Below, piece after piece: positions 34,720-43,581 of a DNA stretch of 64,000 nt; the first letter of the stretch is position 1, and each line of letters starts with the position of its first letter. The DNA comes from JBGMEA01 sp041447245 (GTDB taxonomy: Bacteria; Bacillota; Clostridia; Eubacteriales; Anaerofustaceae). The stretch is taken from assembly GCA_041447245.1 (NCBI GenBank), contig JBGMEA010000012.1, positions 186,001 to 250,000 of the forward strand, given 5' to 3'. The notes below the pieces were generated by a model. It was not told the origin of the DNA, did not search any database, and saw nothing but the letters and a program-made list of their open reading frames with translations. Made by a program: the position numbers and the translations under genes.

Positions 34720-35385
34720 TTACAGCAAAGCCAGCAGCTCCTTGGGTTTATCGATCACAGCCCCCGCGCCTGCTTCTTCCAGCACGTCTCTGTCTCGGAA
34801 TCCCCAGCTCACTCCCACGAAGAACAGCCCCGCGTTGCATGCCGTAATCCCGTCCGTGTCGGAATCGCCGACATACAGGGTGCGTTCTTTTTTTGCGCCG
34901 AGCGCGTCCATTGCCGCGTTTACGATGTCGGGAGCGGGTTTCGGACGCAGTCTTTCCGATTCCCCGAACGCTGCGTCAAACAACCCGGGGAACTCCTCTC
35001 TCGCAAGCTGTCCGACTGCGTCGTGATATTTATTCGAAATGATAGCCGTGCGGATGCCTCTGCGTTTCAGTTCTTCGAGCAGCGGGATAATCCCGTCGTA
35101 CGGCTTCGTTTTGTTGCGCATGTTTTCTTTGTAATGTGCGCGAAAACACTCCAACGCTTCGTCGATCTTCGCCTGATCGGTTCCCTCGGGGACGGCGCGC
35201 TTCATCAGCACCGCCACACCGTTTCCGATAAAGCGGCGCACTTCTTCGGTCGTCCGCGTCGGGTATCCCTTTGCACGCAGCGCATAGTTGACGCTGTCCG
35301 CCAGATCATCGAGTGTGTTGAGCAAGGTTCCGTCCAAATCAAACAGAACGGTATCGTACGTTGTTTTTTCTTTTGTCAGATTCAT
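34720..35385 (-). CDS. HAD-family phosphatase (phosphoglycolate phosphatase-like)
   Basis: This 221-residue HAD hydrolase has motif I DTVLFDLDGTLLNT with the nucleophilic Asp, motif II IISNKY, and motifs III-IV KPAPDIV and YVGDSDTDGITACNAG. The helical cap after motif I (residues 20-90) is of the Gph/PGMB type. It would dephosphorylate phosphoglycolate or another small phosphate ester. It overlaps the YjbR-like gene upstream by four bases (ATGA), so the two are translated together. Exact substrate is unknown. Confidence 0.9.
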   Translation of the reverse strand: MNLTKEKTTYDTVLFDLDGTLLNTLDDLADSVNYALRAKGYPTRTTEEVRRFIGNGVAVLMKRAVPEGTDQAKIDEALECFRAHYKENMRNKTKPYDGIIPLLEELKRRGIRTAIISNKYHDAVGQLAREEFPGLFDAAFGESERLRPKPAPDIVNAAMDALGAKKERTLYVGDSDTDGITACNAGLFFVGVSWGFRDRDVLEEAGAGAVIDKPKELLALL

Positions 35386-35747
35386 TTGTTGTCAGTCAGT
35401 TCCTTTTGCAGTTTTTTCGGAAGAGAATGCAGCACGGTTTCGTAAGCCGTGCCGATCAGCGAAGCGATCAGTTCATCCGGTATATCCGAATTCAGATATA
35501 TCGAAATCCAGTGCTCCTTGTTCAGATGATAGCCGGGAATGATCTTGCCTTCGTAGGTGTTTCGCATCGTGATGCTCAACTCCGGGGGCACCTTCAGGGA
35601 CAGCACCGCTTCTCCCGTTTTGTCTCCGCCGAGCAGCGCAAAGATTTTTTCGCCGATTCGAAAGAGCGCCGCGCCCCAATCCGCTTTGTATTCATGACGA
35701 ACATGCGGGTAGCCCATGCATGCCGACGCAATCTGTGTGTGATCCAT
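35382..35747 (-). CDS. MmcQ/YjbR-family protein
   Basis: This 121-residue protein is of the MmcQ/YjbR family: YPHVRHEYKADWGAALFRIGEKIFALLGGD, then LSLKVPPEL, GYHLNKEHWISIYL and DIPDELIASLIGTAYE. The fold resembles a CyaY-like domain, and DNA binding has been suggested. GGAGG precedes ATG 35747. It is the first gene of a two-gene unit with the HAD phosphatase. No specific role is established. Confidence 0.88.
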   Translation of the reverse strand: MDHTQIASACMGYPHVRHEYKADWGAALFRIGEKIFALLGGDKTGEAVLSLKVPPELSITMRNTYEGKIIPGYHLNKEHWISIYLNSDIPDELIASLIGTAYETVLHSLPKKLQKELTDNK

Positions 35748-35900
35748 GATTCCTCCGTGTTTCTCTTATTATTATAGAACATCCTCACGCCGATGCAAAG
35801 ACGGAATTATTTTGAAAAACCGTGATCTTATTCGGAAGTGTGCGATATAATAAAGGCAACCGAACCGTACGGTTCATTTCAATCGCAGGGAGGAATTGAC

Positions 35901-36467
35901 ATGGCAGGAAACACATCGCAGCAAACATTGCCGCCCGAACGGCAGGAGATGCTGCTGAAACTCCTCGGGGAACGGTTTGAGAAAAACAAAGCCCGTCACG
36001 AGGGCATCTCATGGGATGTGGTTTTGAAAAAACTTTCTGAAAATCCGACAGCGCTTTGGTCGATCAGCCGAATGGAAGAAACGGGAGGAGAGCCGGATGT
36101 GGTCGGTTTCGAAGGCGCGGGCATCGTCTTTTGCGACTGCTCCAAAGAAACACCCGAAGGCCGCCGAAACGTTTGCTACGACCGTGCCGCGCTGGAATCG
36201 AGAAAGAAATTCAAGCCGGAAACCAGCGCCATGGATATGGCACAGGAGATGGGAATCGAGCTTCTGACGGAAACACAATACCGCGCGTTGCAGCAATTGG
36301 GCGAATTTGACTTGAAAACCTCCAGTTGGATCGCAACGCCCGAATCGGTTCGATCGCTCGGCGGTGCGCTGTTCTGCGACAGGCGGTATGATACGGTCTT
36401 TGTGTATCACAACGGAGCGGAATCGTACTATGCGGTCAGGGGCTTTCGCGGGCGCATTGTTGTCTGA
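35901..36467 (+). CDS. DUF4256 protein
   Basis: This 188-residue protein matches the DUF4256 pattern: RFEKNKARHEGISWDVVLKKL near the start, WSISRMEETGGEPDVVGF, FCDCSKETPEGRRNVCYD and a C-terminal ALFCDRRYDTVFVYHNGAESYYAVRGFRG. It is soluble, with several aromatic and cysteine residues in the middle. I chose ATG 35901 after GGGAGG; the longer frame is open but lacks a ribosome site. The family's function is unknown. Confidence 0.8.
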   Translation: MAGNTSQQTLPPERQEMLLKLLGERFEKNKARHEGISWDVVLKKLSENPTALWSISRMEETGGEPDVVGFEGAGIVFCDCSKETPEGRRNVCYDRAALESRKKFKPETSAMDMAQEMGIELLTETQYRALQQLGEFDLKTSSWIATPESVRSLGGALFCDRRYDTVFVYHNGAESYYAVRGFRGRIVV

Positions 36468-36648
36468 AAAAAAAGAAAGTATCTTATTATGCTCCGATTA
36501 ATTCCGTTTCCTGTTTTCTCAAACGATGTTATAATGAAATCGTAGCCATTGCGGAATCGGATTGATTGGCAGGAATCGGAACGGATTCTTTGCCGTCCGT
36601 GATGCAAACGGTTGCATCGACTTTTGATTTATCGGAACGGAGAATAGT

Positions 36649-37329
36649 ATGAGCCAATCAAAACCTCAGAATTTACATGTCAGTTATATCGCGCCGAATC
36701 CGGCGACCAAATTCAACCCCGAAAGCGTCTGCCCGAGCATTGACGAGAGCGCCTATATCGGACCGTTTTCTTCGGTGATCGGCGATGTGACGATCGCAAA
36801 GAACGTTTATGTCGCGCCGAATGTCAGTCTGCGCGCGGATGAAGGCAGTCCATTTTTCATTGACGAAGACACCAATTTGCAGGACGGCGTAATCATGCAC
36901 GGTCTTGCCCACGGCAGAGTGGAACAGGACGGAAAACAATATTCCGTTTATATCGGCAAACGGGTCAGCTGTGCGCACGGAGCGATTTTGCACGGACCGT
37001 GCAAAGTGGAGGACGACTGTTTTGTCGGTTTTTATGCCGTGCTGCTCAACTGTGTGATCGGCGCAGGGACGTTTGTCGGGCACGGGGCGTTTGTCACGGG
37101 GGGCGTGATCGTACCGCCGAACCGTTTCATTCCGCCGAGAGCGGTGATCGAAACGCAGGAAGCGGCGGATGCGCTGATTCCGATTCCGAAGGACAAAACT
37201 GAATTTGCGCAGGAAGTCATCGAAGTGAACAACGAGTTTCCTAACACGTATTCCTTTTTATTCGGAGAGGCGAGATGCAGCTGCGGGATGGCATATGACC
37301 CCGCAAGTGTGAAAGATATTTTGGGATAA
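36649..37329 (+). CDS. Gamma-class carbonic anhydrase-like protein
   Basis: This 226-residue protein has the left-handed beta-helix of the gamma-carbonic-anhydrase/CcmM family. Hexapeptide-like repeats run through VCPSIDESAYIGPFSSVIGDVTIAKNVYVAPNV and onward. Histidines in GVIMHGLAH and in CAHGAILHG (spaced by five) fit the three zinc ligands of the archaeal enzyme Cam. It would hydrate CO2 to bicarbonate, or act as a non-catalytic homologue. A C-terminal tail with CSCGM (residues 213-217) is extra. CGGAG precedes ATG 36649, and a terminator follows. Confidence 0.85.
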   Translation: MSQSKPQNLHVSYIAPNPATKFNPESVCPSIDESAYIGPFSSVIGDVTIAKNVYVAPNVSLRADEGSPFFIDEDTNLQDGVIMHGLAHGRVEQDGKQYSVYIGKRVSCAHGAILHGPCKVEDDCFVGFYAVLLNCVIGAGTFVGHGAFVTGGVIVPPNRFIPPRAVIETQEAADALIPIPKDKTEFAQEVIEVNNEFPNTYSFLFGEARCSCGMAYDPASVKDILG

Positions 37330-37333
37330 CGCA

Positions 37334-37358
37334 AAAGCCGTCGAATGACGGCTTTTTT
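37334..37358 (+). terminator. Intrinsic terminator
   Basis: AAAGCCGTC (37334-37342) pairs with GACGGCTTT (37347-37355) around GAAT, then Ts. Confidence 0.88.
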
Positions 37359-37365
37359 TAATTCT

Positions 37366-37390
37366 GTAGGGAACGCGTATCACGCGTTCC
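37366..37390 (-). repeat. Palindromic repeat, copy 1
   Basis: Read on the minus strand the arms are GGAACGCGT and ACGCGTTCC around GAT, followed by CCTAC. It is one of three related copies within 510 bases. Confidence 0.65.
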
Positions 37391-37758
37391 GTGTAATACG
37401 GATAATTGATTGTTGGCAGAGATATCCATTGATTTTATCATTGAGATGAATAGATAGGCTGTCTCGGGACATTCGCCCGAGAGCGAACCCACTTTTTCAC
37501 AAAAAGTGGGCAAAAACTACCAAACGATTGTGTCGCAGGGAATGTCAGCCTGCACAATTCAGACAAACATCGCCTCGGCGCATAATGGTTCGCAGCACCG
37601 TTCAGGCCAGGAGTAATATAAATGCGCTCGGCTCTGTTTCTTGCTGAATTGTTTCGGGACATTCCGATGCTCGCAATCAAGTTTGGAACCGCCCCCGCCT
37701 GTTCGTGGCGGAATGCGGTGGGTTGATTTGATTGTTGTTTTGGTTTTAAATATGCAAT
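37391..37758. other. Non-coding stretch with tandem hairpins
   Basis: I see no gene here. TCTCGGG (37462-37468) pairs with CCCGAGA (37476-37482). Directly after, CCCACTTTTT (37488-37497) pairs with AAAAAGTGGG (37501-37510). A related string, TCGGGACATTC, recurs near 37650. Short open frames on both strands lack ribosome sites and resemble nothing known. The stretch may be a decayed element or a repeat-rich spacer between the carbonic anhydrase and TetR genes. Confidence 0.45.
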
Positions 37759-37782
37759 GTAGGGAACGCTATCACACGTTCC
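37759..37782 (-). repeat. Palindromic repeat, copy 2 (one base shorter)
   Basis: This copy has arms GGAACGTGT and GCGTTCC with CCTAC at the end on the minus strand. It lacks one base compared with copy 1 and pairs less well. Confidence 0.55.
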
Positions 37783-37846
37783 GTGTATGCGTTCCTTGTT
37801 CTATGTTCCATCAAATTCTTATATTCGCATAATGGATTATTTATGT

Positions 37847-37871
37847 GGATCGCATGCTATGCGATCCCTAC
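37847..37871 (+). repeat. Palindromic repeat, copy 3 (opposite orientation)
   Basis: On the plus strand the arms are GGATCGCAT and ATGCGATCC around GCT, followed by CTAC. Compared with copy 1, two arm positions differ, and each change is matched in the partner arm, so the hairpin is kept while the sequence changes. Confidence 0.65.
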
Positions 37872-37904
37872 AGGGGATGTACATGGTTGTTATGATGAAT
37901 GATA

Positions 37905-38459
37905 TTACTTCATCCCGACGTGCCGCTGCACAATCCACTCGAGGCATTCATGTGCGATGCCGAAGGAATCGGCATACGATTCGGGATGGGTGCGTTTCAT
38001 CCCGGAGGATGCCCACTGCTTGATGGAGCCGACCGTCGCGTTTGCGAAAAAGTTCGCGATCCAATCTGCTTTCTCTTCCGGCAGTCTTTTTCCGTTCAGC
38101 GTCTGCGCGATGTCCTGCTCCATCGACCGTTTGATGATGCGGAAAATGTGCTCGCTCAGATTGTTCTGCACGTTGGAAGTCAGGGCAGGGGCGTAGAATG
38201 CGCGGTTTTCGTACAGATGCCCGATCAGCTCGTCCAGCACCGTGTTGTTGCGGTTTACGTCCGTGAGCGACTCGAATTCTCTGTCGAAAATCCAGCAGAT
38301 GAGCGCCTGCTTGTCCTCGAAATGATAATAAAACGTCTTGCGGTTCAGCCCGCAGGCATCGACCACATCGCTGATCGTGACTTTGTCGAGCGGCAGTTCT
38401 CCGACCAGACGTTTAAACGTGTCGGCGATGAGTTGTTTGGTGAGTTCCGGTTTCGCCAT
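37905..38459 (-). CDS. TetR-family regulator (DhaS/TetR_C_8-like)
   Basis: This 184-residue regulator begins with LTKQLIADTFKRLVGELPLDKVTISDVVDACGLNRKTFYYHFEDKQALICWIF, a TetR helix-turn-helix of the type found in DhaS-like regulators with a short C-terminal domain. It lies divergent from the Ca2+-ATPase gene, about 240 bases apart, so it may control that pump or only itself. GAAGGAA precedes ATG 38459, and a TATACT element lies upstream on the minus strand. The ligand is unknown. Confidence 0.88.
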   Translation of the reverse strand: MAKPELTKQLIADTFKRLVGELPLDKVTISDVVDACGLNRKTFYYHFEDKQALICWIFDREFESLTDVNRNNTVLDELIGHLYENRAFYAPALTSNVQNNLSEHIFRIIKRSMEQDIAQTLNGKRLPEEKADWIANFFANATVGSIKQWASSGMKRTHPESYADSFGIAHECLEWIVQRHVGMK

Positions 38460-38700
38460 CGAATTTCCTTCCTGCGGACAAAAATACTTTTATGGGTAAA
38501 AATAGGACACATGACCGTATTTATCCGTTTTCAATCAGTATAGCCTATGTTACTCTCATTTGTAAAGTCTGAAAACGAGCAATTCATCCGCCGCGAATCG
38601 ATTATTTGTGGCGGAAATAATTTACCGAAATCACAAAATTTGATAAAATAACGGTAGAACAAAATTCGTGTCGGATACATCACAGTGAAAGGGATTCCAT

Positions 38701-41337
38701 ATGAAACATTATCTGGAAAAAAAAGAGACCGTTTTTTCTTCTCTCGATACGTCGGACGACGGTCTGACGCCCGAAAAGGCGCAGGCAAATCTGGAGACAT
38801 ACGGCTATAATAAACTGGACGAAGGCAAAAAGACCTCGGTGATCGTCAAGCTGCTCGGGCAGCTTTCCGACCCGATGATTCTGATTCTGCTTGCCGCGGC
38901 AATCATTTCCGGCATCGTCGGAGAGCTGGCGGATCTGATTATCATCATGACCGTGGTTGTCATCAACTCCGTACTCGGAGTGGTACAGGAGGGCAAAGCG
39001 GAAAAGGCGATCGAAGCGCTGCAGCAGATGGCTTCTCCTTATTCCAGGGTGCGCAGAGGCGGAAATATCGTGCGTGTCAAATCCGAGGAAATCGTTCCCG
39101 GTGATGTCGTGCTCCTGGAAGCGGGAGACTCGGTGTCGGCCGATATGCGTCTGATCGAAACGGCAAGCATGAAAATCGAGGAAGCGTCGCTGACGGGGGA
39201 ATCCGTTCCTTCCGACAAACACGCGGATGTCATCGAAACAAAAGAAGATGACGTGCCGCTGGGTGACCGCACGAATATGGCTTACATGGGCACGAACGTC
39301 GTGTACGGACGCGGCGAAGGCGTGGTGGTCGCAACCGGCATGAAAACCGAAATGGGCAAAATCGCCAACATCATCGCGGAAGCGAAAGACGAAAAAACAC
39401 CGCTGCAGAAAAAACTGGCCGGACTGAGCAAAGTCCTTTCGATCGGCGTACTCGCCATCTGTGTGTTCATCTTTGTGTTCGGGGTCATCGAAAACGGCGG
39501 ATTCTCGGGAACGCACGTGCTTGAAATGTTCCTCATCGCCATCAGTCTGGCGGTTGCCGCCATTCCGGAAGGTTTGGTTGCCGTTGTAACCATCGTGCTT
39601 TCCATCGGTGTGACGAAAATGTCGAAGCGAAACGCCATCATCCGCAAACTCACCGCAGTGGAAACATTGGGCTGCACGCAGGTCATCTGTTCGGATAAAA
39701 CCGGAACCCTGACGCAGAACAAAATGACGGTCGTGGAAACCCACGGCAGCGAAAATCTGTTGGCTGTGACGATGTCGATGTGCAGCGATGCGGTCTATTC
39801 CGAAGAAACAAAGGAAATCATCGGGGAGCCGACGGAAAGCGCTCTCGTGCGATATGCCTACGATCTTGATTTCAAAAAACACGAACGAGAACAATTTATG
39901 CCGCGAGTCGCGGAAGCACCGTTTGATTCGTCCCGCAAAATGATGACGACCGTGCACCGCACCGAAGACGGCTTTATCGAATATGTCAAGGGTGCTCCCG
40001 ACGAGCTGCTCAAAGCCTGCACCCACTATTTCGATCCGAAAGATGAGGAACGAAAACCGCTTACGGACGAAGTGCGTGCCTTGATTTTAAAAGAAAATAC
40101 GAAAATGGCAGACAGAGCGCTGCGCGTGCTCGCGGGCGCGATGAAGCGTATCAAGGAACTTCCCTCGGAAATTTCTCCCGAAACGCTGGAATACGATCTG
40201 ACCTTCATCGGACTTGCGGGCATGATTGACCCCGTGCGCCCGGAAGTGAAAGCTGCCATCGACGAATGCCGCTCGGCGCAGATTAAACCGGTCATGATTA
40301 CGGGCGACCATATCAACACCGCTGTTGCGATCGCAAAAGAACTGAAAATCATCGATAACGCGTCGCAGGCGATCACCGGCAGCGACCTGTCGAAACTGTC
40401 CGACGAAGAATTCGACAAGAAAATCAATGACTACGCCGTGTACGCGCGCGTGCAGCCGGAGCATAAGGTCCGCATCGTCGAGACTTGGAAACGCAACGGA
40501 CGCATTACGGCGATGACGGGCGACGGCGTCAACGACGCTCCCGCCCTGAAGATTGCGGACATCGGAGTCGGCATGGGCATCACGGGAACGGATGTAACGA
40601 AAAATGTATCCGATATGGTGTTGGCGGATGACAATTTTGCCTCGATCGTGCACGCAGTCGAAGAAGGCAGACGCATTTATGACAACATCCTCAAGACGAT
40701 CCAGTTTCTGCTCTCATCCAACCTGAGCGAAGTGGTCTCGCTGTTCACCGCGACGATGATGAACTTCATCCTCTTTACGCCGCCACAACTGCTGTGGATC
40801 AACCTGGTCACAGACAGCCTTCCCGCCATTGCGCTCGGAATGGAAGAAGCGGAACCAGACATTATGACGAAAGCGCCCCGCAAGAGCAACGAAGGCGTAT
40901 TCGCGAACGGACTCGGAGCGGGCGTGATCTATCAGGGGCTTGTCATCACGGCACTCACGCTGTTTTCCTATTTCATAGGAAATGGCTTTACATTTGTGCA
41001 GACGAGTGAGTTTGCGCATCAGACGGCAATGAGCATGGCATTTGTGACGCTCAATATGTGCGAAATTTTCCATTCGCTGAATATGCGTTCCACGCATCTG
41101 TCGATCTTCTCGCTTAAAAAGCAAAACAAATATTTGTACGGAGCGATGGTTGCGGCATTCCTGCTGACGGTATTCGTAGTCTATACTCCGGTCATCAATA
41201 CGGCGTTTGAATTCCACGCACTGAATGTGGAAGACTTTATCTTCTCCATGGCATTGGCACTGGCGATCATCCCGATCGTGGAAATCGTGAAAGCGATCAC
41301 CCGTTCCGTCAAAAAGAAAAAAGCAAACTTGGCGTAA
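38701..41337 (+). CDS. P-type Ca2+-transporting ATPase
   Basis: This 878-residue P-type ATPase of the SERCA/PMCA-like (P2) class pumps cations out of the cell using ATP. The phosphorylated Asp is D332 in CSDKTGTLT. LTGESVP is the actuator motif, MITGDH and TGDGVNDAPALK lie in the phosphorylation domain, and AAIPEGLVAVVTIVLSIG contains the PEGL of the ion site in helix 4. A cation-type C-terminus (LLWINLVTDSLPAIALGMEE) with four further helices is present. The length is full. AAAGGG precedes ATG 38701. Ca2+ is the family default; Mn2+ is possible. Confidence 0.93.
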   Translation: MKHYLEKKETVFSSLDTSDDGLTPEKAQANLETYGYNKLDEGKKTSVIVKLLGQLSDPMILILLAAAIISGIVGELADLIIIMTVVVINSVLGVVQEGKAEKAIEALQQMASPYSRVRRGGNIVRVKSEEIVPGDVVLLEAGDSVSADMRLIETASMKIEEASLTGESVPSDKHADVIETKEDDVPLGDRTNMAYMGTNVVYGRGEGVVVATGMKTEMGKIANIIAEAKDEKTPLQKKLAGLSKVLSIGVLAICVFIFVFGVIENGGFSGTHVLEMFLIAISLAVAAIPEGLVAVVTIVLSIGVTKMSKRNAIIRKLTAVETLGCTQVICSDKTGTLTQNKMTVVETHGSENLLAVTMSMCSDAVYSEETKEIIGEPTESALVRYAYDLDFKKHEREQFMPRVAEAPFDSSRKMMTTVHRTEDGFIEYVKGAPDELLKACTHYFDPKDEERKPLTDEVRALILKENTKMADRALRVLAGAMKRIKELPSEISPETLEYDLTFIGLAGMIDPVRPEVKAAIDECRSAQIKPVMITGDHINTAVAIAKELKIIDNASQAITGSDLSKLSDEEFDKKINDYAVYARVQPEHKVRIVETWKRNGRITAMTGDGVNDAPALKIADIGVGMGITGTDVTKNVSDMVLADDNFASIVHAVEEGRRIYDNILKTIQFLLSSNLSEVVSLFTATMMNFILFTPPQLLWINLVTDSLPAIALGMEEAEPDIMTKAPRKSNEGVFANGLGAGVIYQGLVITALTLFSYFIGNGFTFVQTSEFAHQTAMSMAFVTLNMCEIFHSLNMRSTHLSIFSLKKQNKYLYGAMVAAFLLTVFVVYTPVINTAFEFHALNVEDFIFSMALALAIIPIVEIVKAITRSVKKKKANLA

Positions 41338-41344
41338 CTCTCTG

Positions 41345-41396
41345 CGAACCGGATTAACATTGCATTAATTTGCGGTTTATTCGGTTCGTTGTTTTT
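41345..41396 (+). terminator. Probable terminator after the ATPase gene
   Basis: CGAACCG (41345-41351) pairs with CGGTTCG (41382-41388) over a 30-base loop, followed by TTGTTTTTAT. Confidence 0.55.
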
Positions 41397-41439
41397 ATCT
41401 GCTGCGTTATAATAGATCGGTATACCGGAGGTAATCATC

Positions 41440-41835
41440 ATGCAATCCAAAATCAACCGTTTTATGTATGGCAGATACGGGATGGATCGCTTGTCCAGAG
41501 TGCTGATTGCGGCAGGTCTGATCACAGATCTGATCGCGGCCTTTGTGGGCAGCATGATTTTGGCGGTTTTGGCGCCGATGCTGTTGGCAGCGGCAGTATT
41601 CCGTGTTTTTTCCAAAAACAAAGCAAAACGGACAAAGGAAAATTATCAGTTTATCAGTTATATGCAACTGCTGCGAAATCGGTATGAAGCGTGGAAAAAA
41701 CGTTTTGAACAGAGAAAAGAATATCGATTTTATAAATGTCCGGACTGCAGAACCCGGTTGAGGGTTCCGCGCGGAAAAGGTCGGATTCTTGTGACTTGCC
41801 CGAAATGCAAAAAAGGTTTTTTTGCAAAAAGCTGA
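41440..41835 (+). CDS. Small membrane protein with C-terminal zinc ribbon
   Basis: This 131-residue protein has a hydrophobic hairpin near residues 20-50 (VLIAAGLITDLIAAFVGSMILAVLAPMLLAAAVF), a basic linker, and a C-terminal zinc ribbon (YKCPDCRTRLRVPRGKGRILVTCPKCKKGF) with two CPxC pairs. CGGAGG precedes ATG 41440, and TATAAT (41408-41413) provides a promoter. The ribbon resembles the zinc-finger of MJ0042-type proteins. No role is known; it could be a membrane-bound adapter. Confidence 0.72.
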   Translation: MQSKINRFMYGRYGMDRLSRVLIAAGLITDLIAAFVGSMILAVLAPMLLAAAVFRVFSKNKAKRTKENYQFISYMQLLRNRYEAWKKRFEQRKEYRFYKCPDCRTRLRVPRGKGRILVTCPKCKKGFFAKS

Positions 41836-41890
41836 GTGTTGATGCAATTCCATCGTATGGAAAAGAATCGAGAGATTCCGAGAAAAAGAA

Positions 41891-41919
41891 TTGAAAAAAA
41901 TTCCGTTTCGTGATATTAT
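41891..41919 (+). promoter_or_regulatory. Promoter of the tRNA genes
   Basis: TTGAAA (41891-41896) and TATTAT (41914-41919) are 17 bases apart, with TGA before the -10. It directs the two tRNA genes that start 18 bases downstream. Confidence 0.7.
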
Positions 41920-41936
41920 GAATTTCACACGGATAC

Positions 41937-42013
41937 GGAGGCATAGCTCAGTCGGTTAGAGCGCTCGCTTCACATGCGAGAGGTCGTAGGTTCGAGTCCT
42001 ACTGTCTCTACCA
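41937..42013 (+). tRNA. tRNA-Val (anticodon CAC)
   Basis: A 77-base cloverleaf with encoded CCA. The acceptor arms GGAGGCA and TGTCTCT pair with two G-T pairs. The anticodon stem CTCGC/GCGAG holds the loop TTCACAT, so the anticodon is CAC, reading GUG. The T-loop is TTCGAGT. Confidence 0.93.
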
Positions 42014-42031
42014 TTTATTTTCCCAAATCGT

Positions 42032-42107
42032 GGGGGTGTAGCTCAGTTGGGAGAGCGCTTGCTTCGCATGTAAGAGGTCAGGGGTTCGAATCCCCTCATC
42101 TCCACCA
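42032..42107 (+). tRNA. tRNA-Ala (anticodon CGC)
   Basis: A 76-base cloverleaf with encoded CCA. The acceptor arms GGGGGTG and CATCTCC pair. The anticodon stem CTTGC/GTAAG holds TTCGCAT, so the anticodon is CGC, reading GCG. It lies 18 bases after tRNA-Val and shares its promoter. Confidence 0.9.
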
Positions 42108-42116
42108 TAAAATTCA

Positions 42117-42150
42117 TAAAAAACTGCTTTTTATAAGCGGTTTTTCTTTT
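42117..42150 (+). terminator. Terminator after the tRNA pair
   Basis: CTGCTT (42124-42129) pairs with AAGCGG (42135-42140), flanked by A-run and T-run tracts. It separates the tRNAs from the convergent ApeA-like gene. Confidence 0.7.
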
Positions 42151-42166
42151 ATCAAGGCGACTATTA

Positions 42167-43561
42167 TTACATCGACATAAAAGAATCATGATCCTCATAG
42201 TCTCTTTGTAAAGACATAATTTTATCGTGAATAAATTCATTATCAAAACCTATTTCTATTAAAATATAATATAGCAATATCAATTGCAATATCTCATAAC
42301 TTTTTTTTAACTCATTGCCCTCAAAAGCTTTATCTTTTGATTTTAAATCGTAATGAGTTAAATAATTTCGTGTATCTGCAACTTTTTTTGGAAAATCCAT
42401 CTTTTCTTGCGTCAATCCTCTTGTATTAAAAAAGAAATTATAATCACCAATAAATAGATCATACAACCTTTCTTTTAATAATACAAAATTTGGCTTGGAT
42501 TTAGAATTATCTCCGCATAAAAGATATTGTTTTATAGCTTCTTGATTGGAATTCATTAGTTTATTATTTATATATTTCCTATATTCAGCTCTATTCGAAC
42601 CGTGAAATCGCTTTCTGCCATGATAAACCTCTAAAGCCTGTACGATATTTAAAAATCTTCTTTCTAAACTAAGATGATGATTGGTTAAATCTTCTACAAA
42701 TAATTCAATAACAGGTTGCATTTCTTCATATCCATTAAACCACGTGCTTAAATCTTTCTCTTTGAAATCATTGAGCGAAAATAGTAATTCATGTAAATTT
42801 ATCTTACTATACTTTTTAGATTTCTGGTAATTTTGGATGATTTCGAAGTTATGGTGCGTTGTTCTATCGTCAACCTCAATATTGCACTTAGAAATTTCTG
42901 CAATCGTTTTTGTTATATCGACCTTCTGCCCTATCCCTATTTCAATAAGAGATTTGATTTGAATTATATAATTTTGAAAAAATTCTAAAGGTTGTGCACT
43001 TTGGGACTCTAGTACAATATATGGGATTTGTTTTAATTCGGTAATTTCATTCATAAAATCTGTAATGAAATTAGATGATATTTGATAACTAATTTTCACT
43101 TTTTCGCTAGAATATAGAGTGATTGTATCCACATCATTATAAGCTATAACGTAATCATTTTCTATTTTCCTATTTGTTAAACACGATATCTGACTCCAGT
43201 CAAAAAGATTTGAAAATTTCACTTTAAAAGAATCAAAAACGATGTCATCTTCACAGTCAAAAGTATAGCCATTCACTAAATACTTTACCTGATAAACGAA
43301 AGTATCGCCTGAACCCAATATAGTTTCTGTTCTAATCCTTTGGCAATCTATTAAACTCAGTTGAGCGCAATTTGATAATTCACCCACGACAAATGGAATA
43401 TGATAAGGTAGTTCCAGATAACTCAATGGACCACCTGAATGAGATATATGTATTGATAAAATTATTAACCCTTTTTCTTCATCAATATATATTTCACCTG
43501 CATAGCCTTGACCAGCATTGTTTATTTTCCATGTACCCGCATTTTTATAATTTATATACAC
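42167..43561 (-). CDS. ApeA-like HEPN-domain anti-phage protein
   Basis: This 464-residue protein resembles ApeA, a single-gene abortive defence protein with an N-terminal beta-rich domain and a C-terminal HEPN nuclease domain. The first 140 residues (GTWKINNAGQGYAGEIYID, GGPLSYLELP) match the ApeA N-terminal pattern. Near the end, DTRNYLTHYD carries the Rx4H motif (R-NYLT-H) of HEPN RNases. It is AT-rich compared with its neighbours and lies convergent with two tRNA genes, a common home for acquired defence genes. GTG 43561 follows GGAGAAGG. It would cleave RNA on infection, by family; the trigger is unknown. Confidence 0.75.
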   Translation of the reverse strand: MYINYKNAGTWKINNAGQGYAGEIYIDEEKGLIILSIHISHSGGPLSYLELPYHIPFVVGELSNCAQLSLIDCQRIRTETILGSGDTFVYQVKYLVNGYTFDCEDDIVFDSFKVKFSNLFDWSQISCLTNRKIENDYVIAYNDVDTITLYSSEKVKISYQISSNFITDFMNEITELKQIPYIVLESQSAQPLEFFQNYIIQIKSLIEIGIGQKVDITKTIAEISKCNIEVDDRTTHHNFEIIQNYQKSKKYSKINLHELLFSLNDFKEKDLSTWFNGYEEMQPVIELFVEDLTNHHLSLERRFLNIVQALEVYHGRKRFHGSNRAEYRKYINNKLMNSNQEAIKQYLLCGDNSKSKPNFVLLKERLYDLFIGDYNFFFNTRGLTQEKMDFPKKVADTRNYLTHYDLKSKDKAFEGNELKKSYEILQLILLYYILIEIGFDNEFIHDKIMSLQRDYEDHDSFMSM

Positions 43562-43581
43562 AATACCTTCTCCGAATTCGA

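Noticed and set aside
37438..37680. 80-residue minus-strand open frame in the repeat region
   Set aside because: It spans the hairpins, lacks a ribosome site and resembles no protein.
38680..40026. 448-residue open frame antisense to the Ca2+-ATPase
   Set aside because: It is His/Arg/Asp-rich with no ribosome site or motifs and mirrors the GC-rich coding strand.
41974..42180. Open frame across the two tRNA genes
   Set aside because: It is a shadow of the tRNA sequences, without a ribosome site.
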